This document shows, one piece after another, positions 9,243 to 17,476 of a stretch of DNA of 36,529 nucleotides. Both the position numbers and the translations under genes were made by a program. The stretch's first letter is position 1; each line of letters begins with the position of its first letter. The notes beneath the pieces are model-generated. The model searched no databases, was not told where the DNA came from, and saw only the letters and a program-made list of their open reading frames with translations. Location: contig NZ_NKUI01000003.1 in assembly GCF_014845115.1 (NCBI RefSeq), positions 1 to 36,529 on the forward strand, read 5' to 3'. Source of the DNA: Methylorubrum zatmanii (GTDB lineage: Bacteria; Pseudomonadota; Alphaproteobacteria; Rhizobiales; Beijerinckiaceae).

Positions 9243-10178
9243 TCATCGCACGTCGCGGTGATAGGGCAGGCCGAGGGCGGCCGGGGCCGCGAACCAGCCG
9301 CGCAGGCGCCGCCACGCCACCACCGGCAGGATGATGAAGGCCACGGTGCCGAGATAGGGCAGCATCGACAGGATCGCGGGCGCCACCGGCCAGCCCCGGG
9401 CCTGGCCGACGAAGCCGAGCGCCGTGACGACGCCGAAGAGCAGCGCGGCCGCCACCGCCGTGAGCGGCCGGAACCCCGCGAAGATGACGAGGGCCACGGC
9501 GATCCAGCCGCGCCCGGCCACCACGCCCTCCGACCAGGACGGGACGAAGGCGAGCGTCAGATAGGCTCCGGCGCCGCCGGCGAGGCTCGACCCGAGCGCG
9601 ACGTACCAGAAGCGGATTGCCGTGACCGGGATGCCCGCCGCGTCGGCCGCGGCCGGGTTCTCCCCGACCGCGCGCAGGTTCAGCCCGTGCCGCGTCTTGA
9701 ACAGCAGCAGATGCAGCCCGACCGGCAGGGCGATGTAGATCGCGTAGATCAGCAGGTTCTGCGAGAACAGCGCCGGGCCGAGCACCGGGATCTCGCTGAG
9801 GCCCGGCACCACGACCCGGGGGAAGGAGGCGGCGGCCGGGGCGCCGGCATAGGAGCGGCCCAGCGTCGCCGCGAGCCCGGAGCCGAGAAGTGTCAGGGCG
9901 AGGCCGCACAGCACCTGATTGGCCCGCAGCAGGACGGTGGCGGCGGCGAAGACGCAGCCGAAGGCGAAGCCGACGCCGAGGGCCGCGGCGAAGCCGAGGA
10001 CCGGGCTCGGCGCCGCGGCGACCGTGGCGATGCCGGTGAGCGCGCCGAGGGACATCAGCCCCTCGACCCCGAGATTGACCACGCCGACGCGCTCGGCGAG
10101 CACCTCGCCGAGGGCCGCGAGGGCGAGGACGCCGCCGGCCAGGAGTGCCGTGGACAGGATGCCGGTGATGAGTTCCAC
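9243..10178 (-). CDS. ABC transporter permease, nucleoside/BMP type (second permease)
   Basis: This 311-residue integral membrane protein has about 8-9 hydrophobic segments and the motifs of the RbsC/YufQ branch: RVGVVNLGVEGLM near the N-terminus and KTRHGLNLRAVGENP in the central loop. The GTG start at 10178 is preceded by GGGAG at a good distance; a longer open frame to 10988 overlaps the upstream permease in another frame and is not coding. The gene follows the first permease after 11 nt. With the ATPase and BMP protein it would form a purine-nucleoside/base importer. Confidence 0.88.
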   Translation of the reverse strand: MELITGILSTALLAGGVLALAALGEVLAERVGVVNLGVEGLMSLGALTGIATVAAAPSPVLGFAAALGVGFAFGCVFAAATVLLRANQVLCGLALTLLGSGLAATLGRSYAGAPAAASFPRVVVPGLSEIPVLGPALFSQNLLIYAIYIALPVGLHLLLFKTRHGLNLRAVGENPAAADAAGIPVTAIRFWYVALGSSLAGGAGAYLTLAFVPSWSEGVVAGRGWIAVALVIFAGFRPLTAVAAALLFGVVTALGFVGQARGWPVAPAILSMLPYLGTVAFIILPVVAWRRLRGWFAAPAALGLPYHRDVR

Positions 10179-10189
10179 GCGGATCTCCC

Positions 10190-11242
10190 TCAGCCCACGG
10201 TGCCGGTCCGGCGCACCGGCCGGTAATGCACGAGTTCGTCCCCGATCGCGGTGAACAGCAGGATCAGGCCGGTGATGGCGAGCACCGTGCTGGTGGTCAC
10301 GCCCTGCGTCTGCAGCACGATGCCGGCATTGAGCAGGGCGGCCATCAGCACCGCGCCCGCGATCACGCCGAGGCAGGAGCCGCGGGCGAGCACCGCGACC
10401 ATGATGCCGAGATAGCCGTAATTGTTCGAGATGCCGCCCTGCAGCCGGTGCACGGTGCCGGTCAGCTCGATCATGCCGGCCAGGCCCGCGACGGCGCCCG
10501 AGAGCAGCATCACGGCGACGATGCGGGCCCGGACGGGAATGCCGGCATAGAGCGCCGCGCCGGGATTGGCGCCCGCGATCCGCACCTCGTAGCCGAAGCG
10601 CGTATAGGCGAGCAGCCCGGCCGCGAGGATCGCCACCGCGACCGAGGCGGGGAAGCCCCAGTGCAGGGTGTCGCCGAGGGGCGGCAGCTCGGTGGGAATG
10701 CGGGCGGTGGTCGCCAGCGCCTGGCCCGACGGGTCGCGCCAGGCGCCGGTGCAGAGCCAGGCGACGAGCAGGGCCGCGACGAAGTTCAGCAGCAGCGTGG
10801 TGATGAGCTCGCTCACCCCCGCGAGCGCCCGGGCGAGGGTCGGCACCAGGATCCAGGCGGCGCCGCCGGCCGCGCCCGCGAGCGCCATCAGCGGCAGCAT
10901 CCAGACTTCGTCGCCGCCGAGATTCAGGCCGACCGCGGTCGCCGCGAGGGCGCCGGCATTGAACTGGCCTTCGCCCCCGATATTCCACAGGCCGATGCGC
11001 TGGGTCAGCGCCACGGCGATCCCCGTGAGGATCAGCGGCGTGACGAGCAGCCCGAGATCCTCCAGGCCCGCGACGGATCCGAAGGCGGAGCCGATCACCT
11101 CGGCGCCGAGGCGTGCGGGGGCGCTGCCGGCGAGGGCCAGGACCGCCGCGACGCAGGCGAGCGCCAGCACGATGGCGCCGATGCGCCCGATCAGGGCGGC
11201 CCCGGCCGGAACGGTCGGAACCCTCTGGAGCCGCCAGCTCAT
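10190..11242 (-). CDS. ABC transporter permease, nucleoside/BMP type (first permease)
   Basis: This 350-residue multi-spanning membrane protein matches the YufP-type permease. Features include GLWNIGGEGQFNAGA, the TLLLNFVAALL segment and the YTRFGYEVRIAGANPGAA coupling loop. ATG at 11242 overlaps the ATPase stop by four bases (ATGA), indicating translational coupling. It pairs with the permease at 9243 to form the membrane channel of the importer. Purine nucleosides are the usual cargo of this family in characterised members; a free or modified purine would fit the neighbourhood. Confidence 0.9.
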   Translation of the reverse strand: MSWRLQRVPTVPAGAALIGRIGAIVLALACVAAVLALAGSAPARLGAEVIGSAFGSVAGLEDLGLLVTPLILTGIAVALTQRIGLWNIGGEGQFNAGALAATAVGLNLGGDEVWMLPLMALAGAAGGAAWILVPTLARALAGVSELITTLLLNFVAALLVAWLCTGAWRDPSGQALATTARIPTELPPLGDTLHWGFPASVAVAILAAGLLAYTRFGYEVRIAGANPGAALYAGIPVRARIVAVMLLSGAVAGLAGMIELTGTVHRLQGGISNNYGYLGIMVAVLARGSCLGVIAGAVLMAALLNAGIVLQTQGVTTSTVLAITGLILLFTAIGDELVHYRPVRRTGTVG

Positions 11243-12828
11243 GCGCGCCCGTCCCTTCCGCCCATCATCAATCCCAGGGTCTCCACATCCGCCTCGGCGG
11301 CGGGCATCACCCCCATGATCCGTCCGGCGAACAGCACCGCCACCCGGTCGGCGAGGGTGAGGATCTCCTCCAGCTCCTCGGAGAAGAGCAGCACCGCCCG
11401 GCCCTGGTCGCGCAGTTCCGCGAGGTAGGAGAGCAGGGTGTCGATCGCCCCGACATCGAGCCCGCGGCTCGGATAGGCGGCGACCAGCACCCGCCCGGCG
11501 ACGCGGATCTCGCGGCGGGCGACGAGGCGCTGCTGGTTGCCCCCCGACAGGTTGCGGATGGGCATCCCGAAATCCGGCACCGCGACCGCCGCGTCGGCGG
11601 CGAGGGTCCGGGCGAGGCGCGCCGCTTCCCAGGGCCGGAACAGGCCGCCCCGTCCGATGCGCGGCCCGGCATAGTCGCGCAGCACCGCGTTGTCGGTGAC
11701 GCTGAGATCCGGGGCGAGGCCGCTGCGCAGGCGATCCTCCGGGATATGGCCGATGCCGGCCGCCGCGAAGGCGGCCGCATCCGGGCGGGCGACCGGCCTG
11801 CCGTCGATCCGCACCGTGCCCTGCGCGACCGGGCGCATGCCCGTGACGACCTGACTCAGCTCCCGCTGCCCGTTGCCGGCGACGCCGGCGATGCCCAGGA
11901 TCTCGCCACCATGCAGGGCGAGCGTGACCTCGCGCAAAGCGGGCAGGCCGCGATCGTCGCGCGCCGAGACGCGGTCGAGTTCCAGCACCGGCGCCGCCGA
12001 GACCGGCGTGCCGGGGGCGCGCCGCCGCGTCCGGCGCAGGGTGATGTCGTGGCCGACCATCAGGGCGGCGAGGCTGCGCTCGTCGGCGCCGGCGGCGGAG
12101 CGCGTCGCGACCTTGCGGCCGCCGCGCAGCACGCTGATCCGGTCGGCGATGGCGACGACCTCGTCGAGCTTGTGGCTGATGAAGATCACGGCGTTGCCGG
12201 AGGCGCGGAAGGTCCGCAGGGCCGAGAACAGCTCCCGCGCCTCGGCGGGGGTAAGCACGGCGGTCGGCTCGTCGAGGATCAGGAGGCGGGCGTCGCGCGC
12301 CAGCACCCGGAGGATCTCGACCCGCTGCTGCTCGCCGGCCGAGAGGTCGCCGACGACCGCCTCCGGCCGCACCGCGAGGTTGAAGCGCTCGGCGAGCGCC
12401 CGCGTGCGCGCCTCGAGCGCCGAGGCCGAGGCGTGCCGGGGCGTCTGCGACCAGCCCAGATGGATGTTCTCGGCCACCGTGAAGGCCGGCACCAGCTTGA
12501 AATGCTGGTGCACCATGCCGATTCCGGCGGCGATCGCTGCCTGCGGCGACGGCAGGGGCCGGGCATAGCCGTCGAGGATGATGGTGCCGGCATCGGGCTG
12601 GTAGATGCCGGTGAGGATGTTCATCAGGGTCGACTTGCCGGCCCCGTTCTCGCCGAGCAGCGCGTGGATCTCCCCCGGCATCACCGTGAGATCGACCGCA
12701 TCGTTGGCGAGCACGCCCGGAAACGCCTTGGTGATGCCCTGCAGCTCGACGAGTGCAGGGGTGCCGGGCGGGTAGCCGGGCGCCGCCTCGGCGGCCGTAC
12801 CGGGGGGAAGCGCGCGCGGCACCCCCAT
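11239..12828 (-). CDS. ABC transporter ATP-binding protein, tandem domains (BMP type)
   Basis: This 529-residue protein contains two ABC domains as in sugar/nucleoside importers (RbsA/YufO type). The first domain is canonical: GENGAGKST Walker A, LSAGEQQR signature and LDEPTAVLTP Walker B. The second has a degenerate Walker A (GVAGNGQREL) but an intact LSGGNQQR signature and YPSRGLDVGA, the usual asymmetry in this family. Its ATG shares one base with the stop of the substrate-binding gene, and its own stop overlaps the next permease start, so the transporter genes are tightly coupled. Confidence 0.93.
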   Translation of the reverse strand: MGVPRALPPGTAAEAAPGYPPGTPALVELQGITKAFPGVLANDAVDLTVMPGEIHALLGENGAGKSTLMNILTGIYQPDAGTIILDGYARPLPSPQAAIAAGIGMVHQHFKLVPAFTVAENIHLGWSQTPRHASASALEARTRALAERFNLAVRPEAVVGDLSAGEQQRVEILRVLARDARLLILDEPTAVLTPAEARELFSALRTFRASGNAVIFISHKLDEVVAIADRISVLRGGRKVATRSAAGADERSLAALMVGHDITLRRTRRRAPGTPVSAAPVLELDRVSARDDRGLPALREVTLALHGGEILGIAGVAGNGQRELSQVVTGMRPVAQGTVRIDGRPVARPDAAAFAAAGIGHIPEDRLRSGLAPDLSVTDNAVLRDYAGPRIGRGGLFRPWEAARLARTLAADAAVAVPDFGMPIRNLSGGNQQRLVARREIRVAGRVLVAAYPSRGLDVGAIDTLLSYLAELRDQGRAVLLFSEELEEILTLADRVAVLFAGRIMGVMPAAEADVETLGLMMGGRDGRA

Positions 12829-13943
12829 CAGGCGCCGAGGCCCGTCACGCCCTCAATCGACCAATCCCAGTTGTAGAGATCGGTGTCGCTCATGGTCTTG
12901 CCGGCCGCGACCCGGACCTTGCCCTTGTTGTCCTTGATCTCGCCGACGAACGGCGAGAAGCCGCCGAGGATCTTGTCGCGCACGGCGTCGGCCTGACGGG
13001 CGACCGCCTCGGGCACGGATTGGCCCCAGGCGTCGCGGTCGACGCCGCCGCCCATCGGCAGGAGGGTGGTGCCCGGCGTCCAGGTGCCGGCGAGGCGCTT
13101 GCCGACCTGATCGACGTAGAATTTGCGCGAATCGACCACGATCGAGCTGACATAGGCGTCGGGGCCGAAGCGGCGCATGTCGGTGTTCCACATCGCCGCC
13201 TTGAGGCCGCGCTGCTGCGCCACCTGGAGGTAACCGGCCTCGTCCATGATGCCGAACAGGAAGTCGCAGCCGTTGTTGGCCAGCGCGACGCCCGCCTGGG
13301 TCGCGGCCTGCGGATCGAACCAGGAATTGATCGAGATGACCTGCACCGTCGCCTCCGGCTTCACCGTGCGGGCGCCCATCAGGAAGGCATTGGTCGAGGA
13401 GAAGCACGACGGCACCGGGAACGAGGCGACGTAGCCGAGCTTGCCCGTCTTGCTCATCAGGCCGGCGGCGACGCCGAGCACGTAGGTCGGGTACCAGTGC
13501 GCGAAGTAGTACCAGCCGAGATTGTCCCCCGTGGTGCGGCCGTCGCATTCGAGGAAGCCGACCTTCTTGGCGCGCTTGGCGACATCGTAGAAGAAGTCGC
13601 CGTAGTTCGAGGTGGCGAAGACGAGGTTCGCGCCGTTCGAGACGAATTGCCGGAAGGTGCGCGAGGCGTCGGCGGAATAGGGAATCGACTCGACGAACAG
13701 GGTCTTGGCCTGCGGGAAGGCGGCCTGAACCGCCTTCATTCCCTGGTCGTGACTCCAGGTCCAGCCCTCGTCGGTCACCGGGCCGACATGCCCGAAGGCG
13801 ATCACCGCATCCCTCTCGGCGATCGCCGGCAGCGGCGCCTGCGCCAGGGCCGGGCGCAGGCTGGAGGGCAGGATCAGGCCGGCGCCGGCCGCGGCTCCAA
13901 GGCCGAGGAGATGGCGGCGGCTCGGCAGAACGAGATCGGTCAT
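12828..13943 (-). CDS. BMP-family ABC substrate-binding protein, Tat-exported
   Basis: This 371-residue protein has a twin-arginine signal (SRRHLLGLG) followed by a hydrophobic stretch and cleavage near ALA-Q. The mature part is a BMP/PnrA-like binding protein (GHVGPVTDEGWTWSH, FATSNYGDFF, LGVAAGLMS, YVASFP). This family binds purine nucleosides in characterised bacteria. I chose the ATG at 13943 because it begins directly at the signal peptide and has GGAG just upstream; the longer frame to 14039 adds an unlikely extension. It is the first gene of the minus-strand operon and is divergent from the split-Rieske operon. Confidence 0.9.
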   Translation of the reverse strand: MTDLVLPSRRHLLGLGAAAGAGLILPSSLRPALAQAPLPAIAERDAVIAFGHVGPVTDEGWTWSHDQGMKAVQAAFPQAKTLFVESIPYSADASRTFRQFVSNGANLVFATSNYGDFFYDVAKRAKKVGFLECDGRTTGDNLGWYYFAHWYPTYVLGVAAGLMSKTGKLGYVASFPVPSCFSSTNAFLMGARTVKPEATVQVISINSWFDPQAATQAGVALANNGCDFLFGIMDEAGYLQVAQQRGLKAAMWNTDMRRFGPDAYVSSIVVDSRKFYVDQVGKRLAGTWTPGTTLLPMGGGVDRDAWGQSVPEAVARQADAVRDKILGGFSPFVGEIKDNKGKVRVAAGKTMSDTDLYNWDWSIEGVTGLGA

Positions 13944-14232
13944 GGCTCCAGCTTCATGGCGGATCGCCGCACGGGGGCGGCCACGATGGCCGAAGCCCCT
14001 CCGCGAGGACGTCCGTGCCAGCGCAGCGGCAAGAACCATGCCTCGATCGCCCTACCCTGATCGGGGCCGCACCGAGCCGCGCCGGAGAAGCGTGGCCAGA
14101 CCGATCTGTCCCGCATAGCCGCGAAGATTCGACCGCGCCGATGCGGCTGAAGCAACAGCTTCCCGCGGCACAATCGATGCATTGCACGGACTTGCGCGGC
14201 CTCTCCGATGAAGCAATGAGCAGGTCATCGCT
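13944..14232. promoter_or_regulatory. Divergent control region between transporter and split-Rieske operons
   Basis: This 289-bp region separates two divergent operons and has no supported gene. It holds a perfect 5-bp dyad GAAGC-aaca-GCTTC at 14149-14162 and a short CAAT-n6-ATTG dyad at 14171-14184, possible sites for the LysR regulator encoded at 15842. The region is slightly less GC-rich near 14150-14230. No convincing -35/-10 pair was identified. Confidence 0.4.
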
Positions 14233-14535
14233 GTGGCGCGAAACAAGGCAATCGTGAACCGGGAGGGCTCGGCCCTGCGCAACGCGACCGTCATGACCTT
14301 CACCGGCCGCTTCCGGCCCGCGAGCTTCCGGGCCTTCGCGGAGGACCGGGCGCGCCTTCTCGCCCTGGACGCGGCCTGGGGCGAGGCGGCGCCGGACCGG
14401 ATGGTCGTCGCCGTCGCCGGTCAGCGCGATTTCGTCGACGCCTTCGAGATGGCCTGCAGCCTCGGCCCGATGGATTGCCTGGTTCACGAGGTCGAGCGCC
14501 GCGACGCGGGCCCGGCCGGGATCGGCAGCTTGTAA
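14233..14535 (+). CDS. Acylphosphatase-like small protein
   Basis: This 100-residue protein resembles the acylphosphatase fold. TGRF..ASFRAF (about 24-36) aligns with the GRVQGVxFRxF phosphate loop, and R33 sits where the catalytic Arg lies. FEMACSLGPMDCLVHEVE (about 71-88) aligns with the C-terminal FxxxLxxGPxxAxVxxVE strand. The catalytic Asn expected in the middle appears to be absent (AAWGEAAPD), so enzymatic activity is doubtful. The GTG at 14233 has AGG about 8 nt upstream; GTG 14254 and ATG 14293 are alternatives. It lies 25 nt before the stand-alone Rieske gene and probably shares its transcript. A role in assembling or stabilising the oxygenase is speculative. Confidence 0.6.
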   Translation: MARNKAIVNREGSALRNATVMTFTGRFRPASFRAFAEDRARLLALDAAWGEAAPDRMVVAVAGQRDFVDAFEMACSLGPMDCLVHEVERRDAGPAGIGSL

Positions 14536-14560
14536 CGCAGCTTGGAGCGGGAGCAGGACG

Positions 14561-15199
14561 ATGGATGAGCCGGAAGGCTGGTACGCGGTCGCGCTGGGCG
14601 CCGATATCGAGCCCTCGACCTCGGCGGGCACGCGCCTGTTCGGCCACGAACTCGTGGTTTGGCGCGACGCCGGGGGCGCGGTGCATGTCTGGGAGGATCG
14701 CTGTCCGCATCGCGGCATGCGCCTGAGCTTCGGCTTCGTGCGCGGCGATCACATCGCCTGCCTCTATCACGGCTGGCGCTACGACACGGCCGGCCAGTGC
14801 CGCTTCATCCCGGCCCATCCGGATCTCGAGGTCAGCCCGATGATCCGCACGCGCACCTATCCGTGCCGCGAGCGGGCCGGGTTGATCTGGGTCCGCTGGG
14901 GCGCTCCGGCCGAGGAGGCGGAGCCCGCGCCCGTCGCGGCCTCGCCCCTGCGCAGCCTCTATCTCGAAGCCCCGGCCGCGCGCCTCGCCGCCGCCCTCGG
15001 CGAGGCCGGGCCCGACGGGCTCGTGCGCTTCGATCTCGCGGGTTCGCCGGTTCTCGTGGCGGTGCAGCCCCTCGCCGGGGAGGCCAGCGCCGCGCACATC
15101 GTGGTCCCGGACACGCCGGAGGCGCCGGAGGCCGATCTCGGCCGGCTGGCCGCCGCCTGCGTCACCCTGCGCCGGAGCATCGAGGGAGCCGCGCCGTGA
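14561..15199 (+). CDS. Stand-alone Rieske [2Fe-2S] protein
   Basis: This 212-residue protein begins like the N-terminus of a Rieske oxygenase and has complete cluster ligands: C48 and H50 in CPHRG, C67 and H70 in CLYHGW, followed by YPCRERAGLIWVRWG. Residue ~118 onward is not the usual ~230-residue catalytic domain: only a ~95-residue tail remains, with one strand-like block (SPVLVAVQPLAGE) and no iron-ligand DxxH...H motif. The cell would therefore have a Rieske electron-transfer protein separate from the Rieske-less catalytic proteins at 6848 and 21076. It has a good AGGA ribosome site, and its stop overlaps the GTG of the GST-like gene. A cluster supplied in trans is known for NdmC, but there the donor domain belongs to reductase NdmD. 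Confidence 0.88.
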   Translation: MDEPEGWYAVALGADIEPSTSAGTRLFGHELVVWRDAGGAVHVWEDRCPHRGMRLSFGFVRGDHIACLYHGWRYDTAGQCRFIPAHPDLEVSPMIRTRTYPCRERAGLIWVRWGAPAEEAEPAPVAASPLRSLYLEAPAARLAAALGEAGPDGLVRFDLAGSPVLVAVQPLAGEASAAHIVVPDTPEAPEADLGRLAAACVTLRRSIEGAAP

Positions 15200-15825
15200 G
15201 CCTGCGCCTCTACGACTACGAACTCGACGAGAACGGCTACAAGGTCCGTCTCGCCCTCGGGGCACTCGGCCTCGCCTGCGAGACCGTCGGCGTCGACATG
15301 GTGCCGGGGGCCGAGCAGACGCGCCCGCCGCTGATCGATCTGAATCCCCTCGGCACGCTGCCGATCCTCGTCGACGGCGACACGGTGCTGCGGGAGGCGG
15401 AGGCGATCCTCGCCTATCTCGCGCGCCGTTACGATTCCGCCGGCACGTGGCTGCCGCAGGAGCCGGTTGCCTTCGGCGAGACCCTGATGTGGCTGGCCTT
15501 CGCGACGCGGGAGCTGCACGCCGCCACCCTGGCGCGCCGCGCCGCCCTGTTCGACCTGCCGGGAGACGGGCCGGCTCTGGAGGGCCGGGCGCGGGCGGCC
15601 TTCCGGGTGATGGAGGACCACATCACCCTGCGCGGATTCTCGGGCCTGGACTGGTTCGCCGGGACGGGACCGACGATCGCCGATCTCGCCCTGTTTCCCG
15701 CCTTCGCCCTCAGCCGGGATTTCGGCATCGACCACGAGGCCTATCCCGGCCTGCGCCGGTGGAGCCGCCGTGTCCGCGGCTTGCCCGGCTTCCGCACCAT
15801 GCCGGGCATTCCGGATTATCACTGA
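15196..15825 (+). CDS. Glutathione S-transferase-like protein (possible NdmE analogue)
   Basis: This 209-residue protein starts at a GTG overlapping the Rieske stop. The N-terminal thioredoxin-like half is recognisable from NPLGTLPILVDG (cis-Pro at 56) and LREAEAILAYLARRY. The canonical E-S glutathione contact appears as E67-A68. The C-terminal half is helical with GPTIADLALFP, the GST N-capping box region. In caffeine-degrading Pseudomonas a GST-like protein, NdmE, is required to hold the Rieske-less demethylase NdmC with its Rieske donor. Its position directly after the Rieske gene suggests the same structural job here, though an ordinary GST cannot be ruled out from sequence alone. Confidence 0.82.
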   Translation: MSLRLYDYELDENGYKVRLALGALGLACETVGVDMVPGAEQTRPPLIDLNPLGTLPILVDGDTVLREAEAILAYLARRYDSAGTWLPQEPVAFGETLMWLAFATRELHAATLARRAALFDLPGDGPALEGRARAAFRVMEDHITLRGFSGLDWFAGTGPTIADLALFPAFALSRDFGIDHEAYPGLRRWSRRVRGLPGFRTMPGIPDYH

Positions 15826-15841
15826 CGGCCGGACCAGCCCC

Positions 15842-16765
15842 GTGGACCCGCACCGCCTCGGCCTCGTCTCGACGCGGCTGCACTACTTCCAGCTCGTCGC
15901 CCGCGCGGGGTCGATCCGCCAGGTCGCCCGCGCGCTCAACCTCGCGCCCTCCTCGATCAGCCGGGTGATCGTCCAGCTCGAGCAGGATCTCGGCACCAAG
16001 TTGTTCGAGCGCGCCAAGCAGCGCCTGCGCCTCACCAGCGCGGGCGAACTCCTGCTCTACCGGGCGCGGTTGAGCCTGGGCGAGCTGAGCCGGGCCTGCA
16101 CCGAGGTCGGCGAATTGCAGGGCCTGCACCGCGGCACCGTCCCCGTCGCCCTGGTGGAGAGCGTCGCCCGCGGCCTGTTCCCGGCGGTGATGGGCGCGTT
16201 CTGGGAGCGGCATCCCGGCATCGCGGTCGATGTCCAGGTGGTGCGTTCGGCCGAGGCCGCGTCGGCGATCGCGGACGGCGAGTGCGAGATCGCCCTCGGC
16301 TTCGACCTGCGCCCGCCGCGGGGGGCGCAGCGCCTCGCGGCGGCCTCCGTCCCGGTGGGGGCGCTGATGAGCCCGGAGCACCCGCTCGCGGGCCGCGAGA
16401 CCCTGCGGATGTTCGATCTGGCGCAGGAGGCGGTCATCCTCTCGGATACCAGCCTGACCCTCGGCGCGGCGATCGAGGAGGCCCTGGCCGACGCCTCGGC
16501 CCATGTCGGGCGGCGCGTCACCACTAACTCCATCGGCACGATGGTGGCGCTCGCGAGCGCCGGCGCCGGGATCTCGCTCCAGGCCCGGCTCGGCGTCGAG
16601 ACCGAGATCGCTCAGGGGCGGCTCGTCTTCGTGCCCCTGGTCGATCCGAAGCTGCGCCCGCGCCGGCTCGTGCTGGTGGCGCGCAACCGCGACCGCCTCT
16701 CGGAGGCCGGCGCGGCCCTCGCGGCGATGCTGGCCCGCGCCGTCGAGGGGCTGGCCCGGGGCTGA
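15842..16765 (+). CDS. LysR-family transcriptional regulator
   Basis: This 307-residue protein has an N-terminal winged helix-turn-helix (LHYFQLVARAGSIRQVARAL, SSISRVIVQLEQDLG, LFERAKQRLRLT) and a C-terminal effector domain ending in the typical RRLVLVARNR strand. I chose the GTG at 15842, 17 nt after the GST stop, because it starts just before the DNA-binding domain; the ATG at 15770 lies inside the GST gene. Its co-directional, closely spaced position suggests it is made with the Rieske/GST genes and regulates the divergent operons, possibly from sites in 13944-14232. The effector may be the purine-like substrate. Confidence 0.9.
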   Translation: MDPHRLGLVSTRLHYFQLVARAGSIRQVARALNLAPSSISRVIVQLEQDLGTKLFERAKQRLRLTSAGELLLYRARLSLGELSRACTEVGELQGLHRGTVPVALVESVARGLFPAVMGAFWERHPGIAVDVQVVRSAEAASAIADGECEIALGFDLRPPRGAQRLAAASVPVGALMSPEHPLAGRETLRMFDLAQEAVILSDTSLTLGAAIEEALADASAHVGRRVTTNSIGTMVALASAGAGISLQARLGVETEIAQGRLVFVPLVDPKLRPRRLVLVARNRDRLSEAGAALAAMLARAVEGLARG

Positions 16766-16870
16766 TACGGCATCCGCTTGGATCGGAGCCGGTTCCGTAT
16801 CGGCCAGCCCGCGCGCCCTGAGCGATGTCCGAATCCGCCATCCCGAAGGGATCGACCGGATTCGTCATGA
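16762..16870 (+). repeat. Dispersed two-hairpin repeat, copy C
   Basis: The element begins at the LysR stop. Hairpin 1 pairs GATACGG (16764-16770) with CCGTATC (16795-16801). Hairpin 2 pairs GAATCCG (16831-16837) with CGGATTC (16857-16863) and has an inner stem ATCCC-gaa-GGGAT (16840-16852). Sequence blocks match copies A and D. The repeat occupies most of the 210-bp gap before the TPP-enzyme genes and may attenuate or separate transcription of the two halves of the plus-strand cluster. Confidence 0.7.
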
Positions 16871-16975
16871 CGATTCCGATGTTGCGTACAGCGCATCATG
16901 CCGGACGAAAAACGGCGGCTATTCAGGACATCCCCGTCCGCCGAAGCTGCGGCTCATGATGGAGCTCGAAACCCC

Positions 16976-17476
16976 ATGACGCCCGAAGCCGTCGATGCCG
17001 TGATCCGCGGCCTGAAGCGGGCCGGCGTCTCGATCGTCTGCTACCTGCCGGATTCCCTGTTCAAGGAACTCTACCCGGCCCTCGACGCCGATCCGGACCT
17101 GCGCACCATCCCGGTCACCAACGAGGGCGAGGGCGCGGCGATCTGCGGCGGCGTCTTCCTGTCCGGCAAGCGCGCCGTGCTGGTGATGGAGAATTCGGGC
17201 CTGCGCGCCTCGGTCGAGCCCCTCGCCCGGATGGGGCTCGGCGCCGGCATCCCGGTGGTGATGCTGATGAGCTACCGGGGCGATCTCGGCGAGAACAACT
17301 GGTGGGCGATCCCGCACGGCATCACCATGGAGCCGGTGTTGCAGGCCCTGCGTATCCCCTATCGGGTGGTCCGCGAGGAAGCCGCCATCGAGAACGCCAT
17401 CGCGGACGCCTACGCCTCGGCCTACGCCTCCTACTACCACGCGGCGGTGGCGCTGGGCGGGAGCATCGTGCGATGA
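16976..17476 (+). CDS. TPP-dependent decarboxylase, alpha (PYR-domain) subunit
   Basis: This 166-residue protein is a separate pyrimidine-binding domain of a thiamine-diphosphate enzyme, resembling the alpha subunit of sulfopyruvate decarboxylase (ComD) and phosphonopyruvate decarboxylase N-domains. The conserved glutamate region is seen in PVTNEGEGAAICGGVFL and the structural block in VVMLMSYRGDLGE. The ATG at 16976 gives the expected length; a frame to 16898 adds an uncharacteristic extension. GGAG lies about 12 nt upstream, a loose ribosome site. Its stop overlaps the start of the beta subunit (ATGA). It probably decarboxylates a 2-oxo acid; the substrate is not evident. Confidence 0.82.
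   Translation: MTPEAVDAVIRGLKRAGVSIVCYLPDSLFKELYPALDADPDLRTIPVTNEGEGAAICGGVFLSGKRAVLVMENSGLRASVEPLARMGLGAGIPVVMLMSYRGDLGENNWWAIPHGITMEPVLQALRIPYRVVREEAAIENAIADAYASAYASYYHAAVALGGSIVR

Noticed and set aside
10179..10988. N-terminal extension of the second permease to 10988
   Set aside because: The extension overlaps the first permease in another frame and is Arg/Gly-rich; the GTG at 10178 has a ribosome site and starts at the conserved N-terminus.
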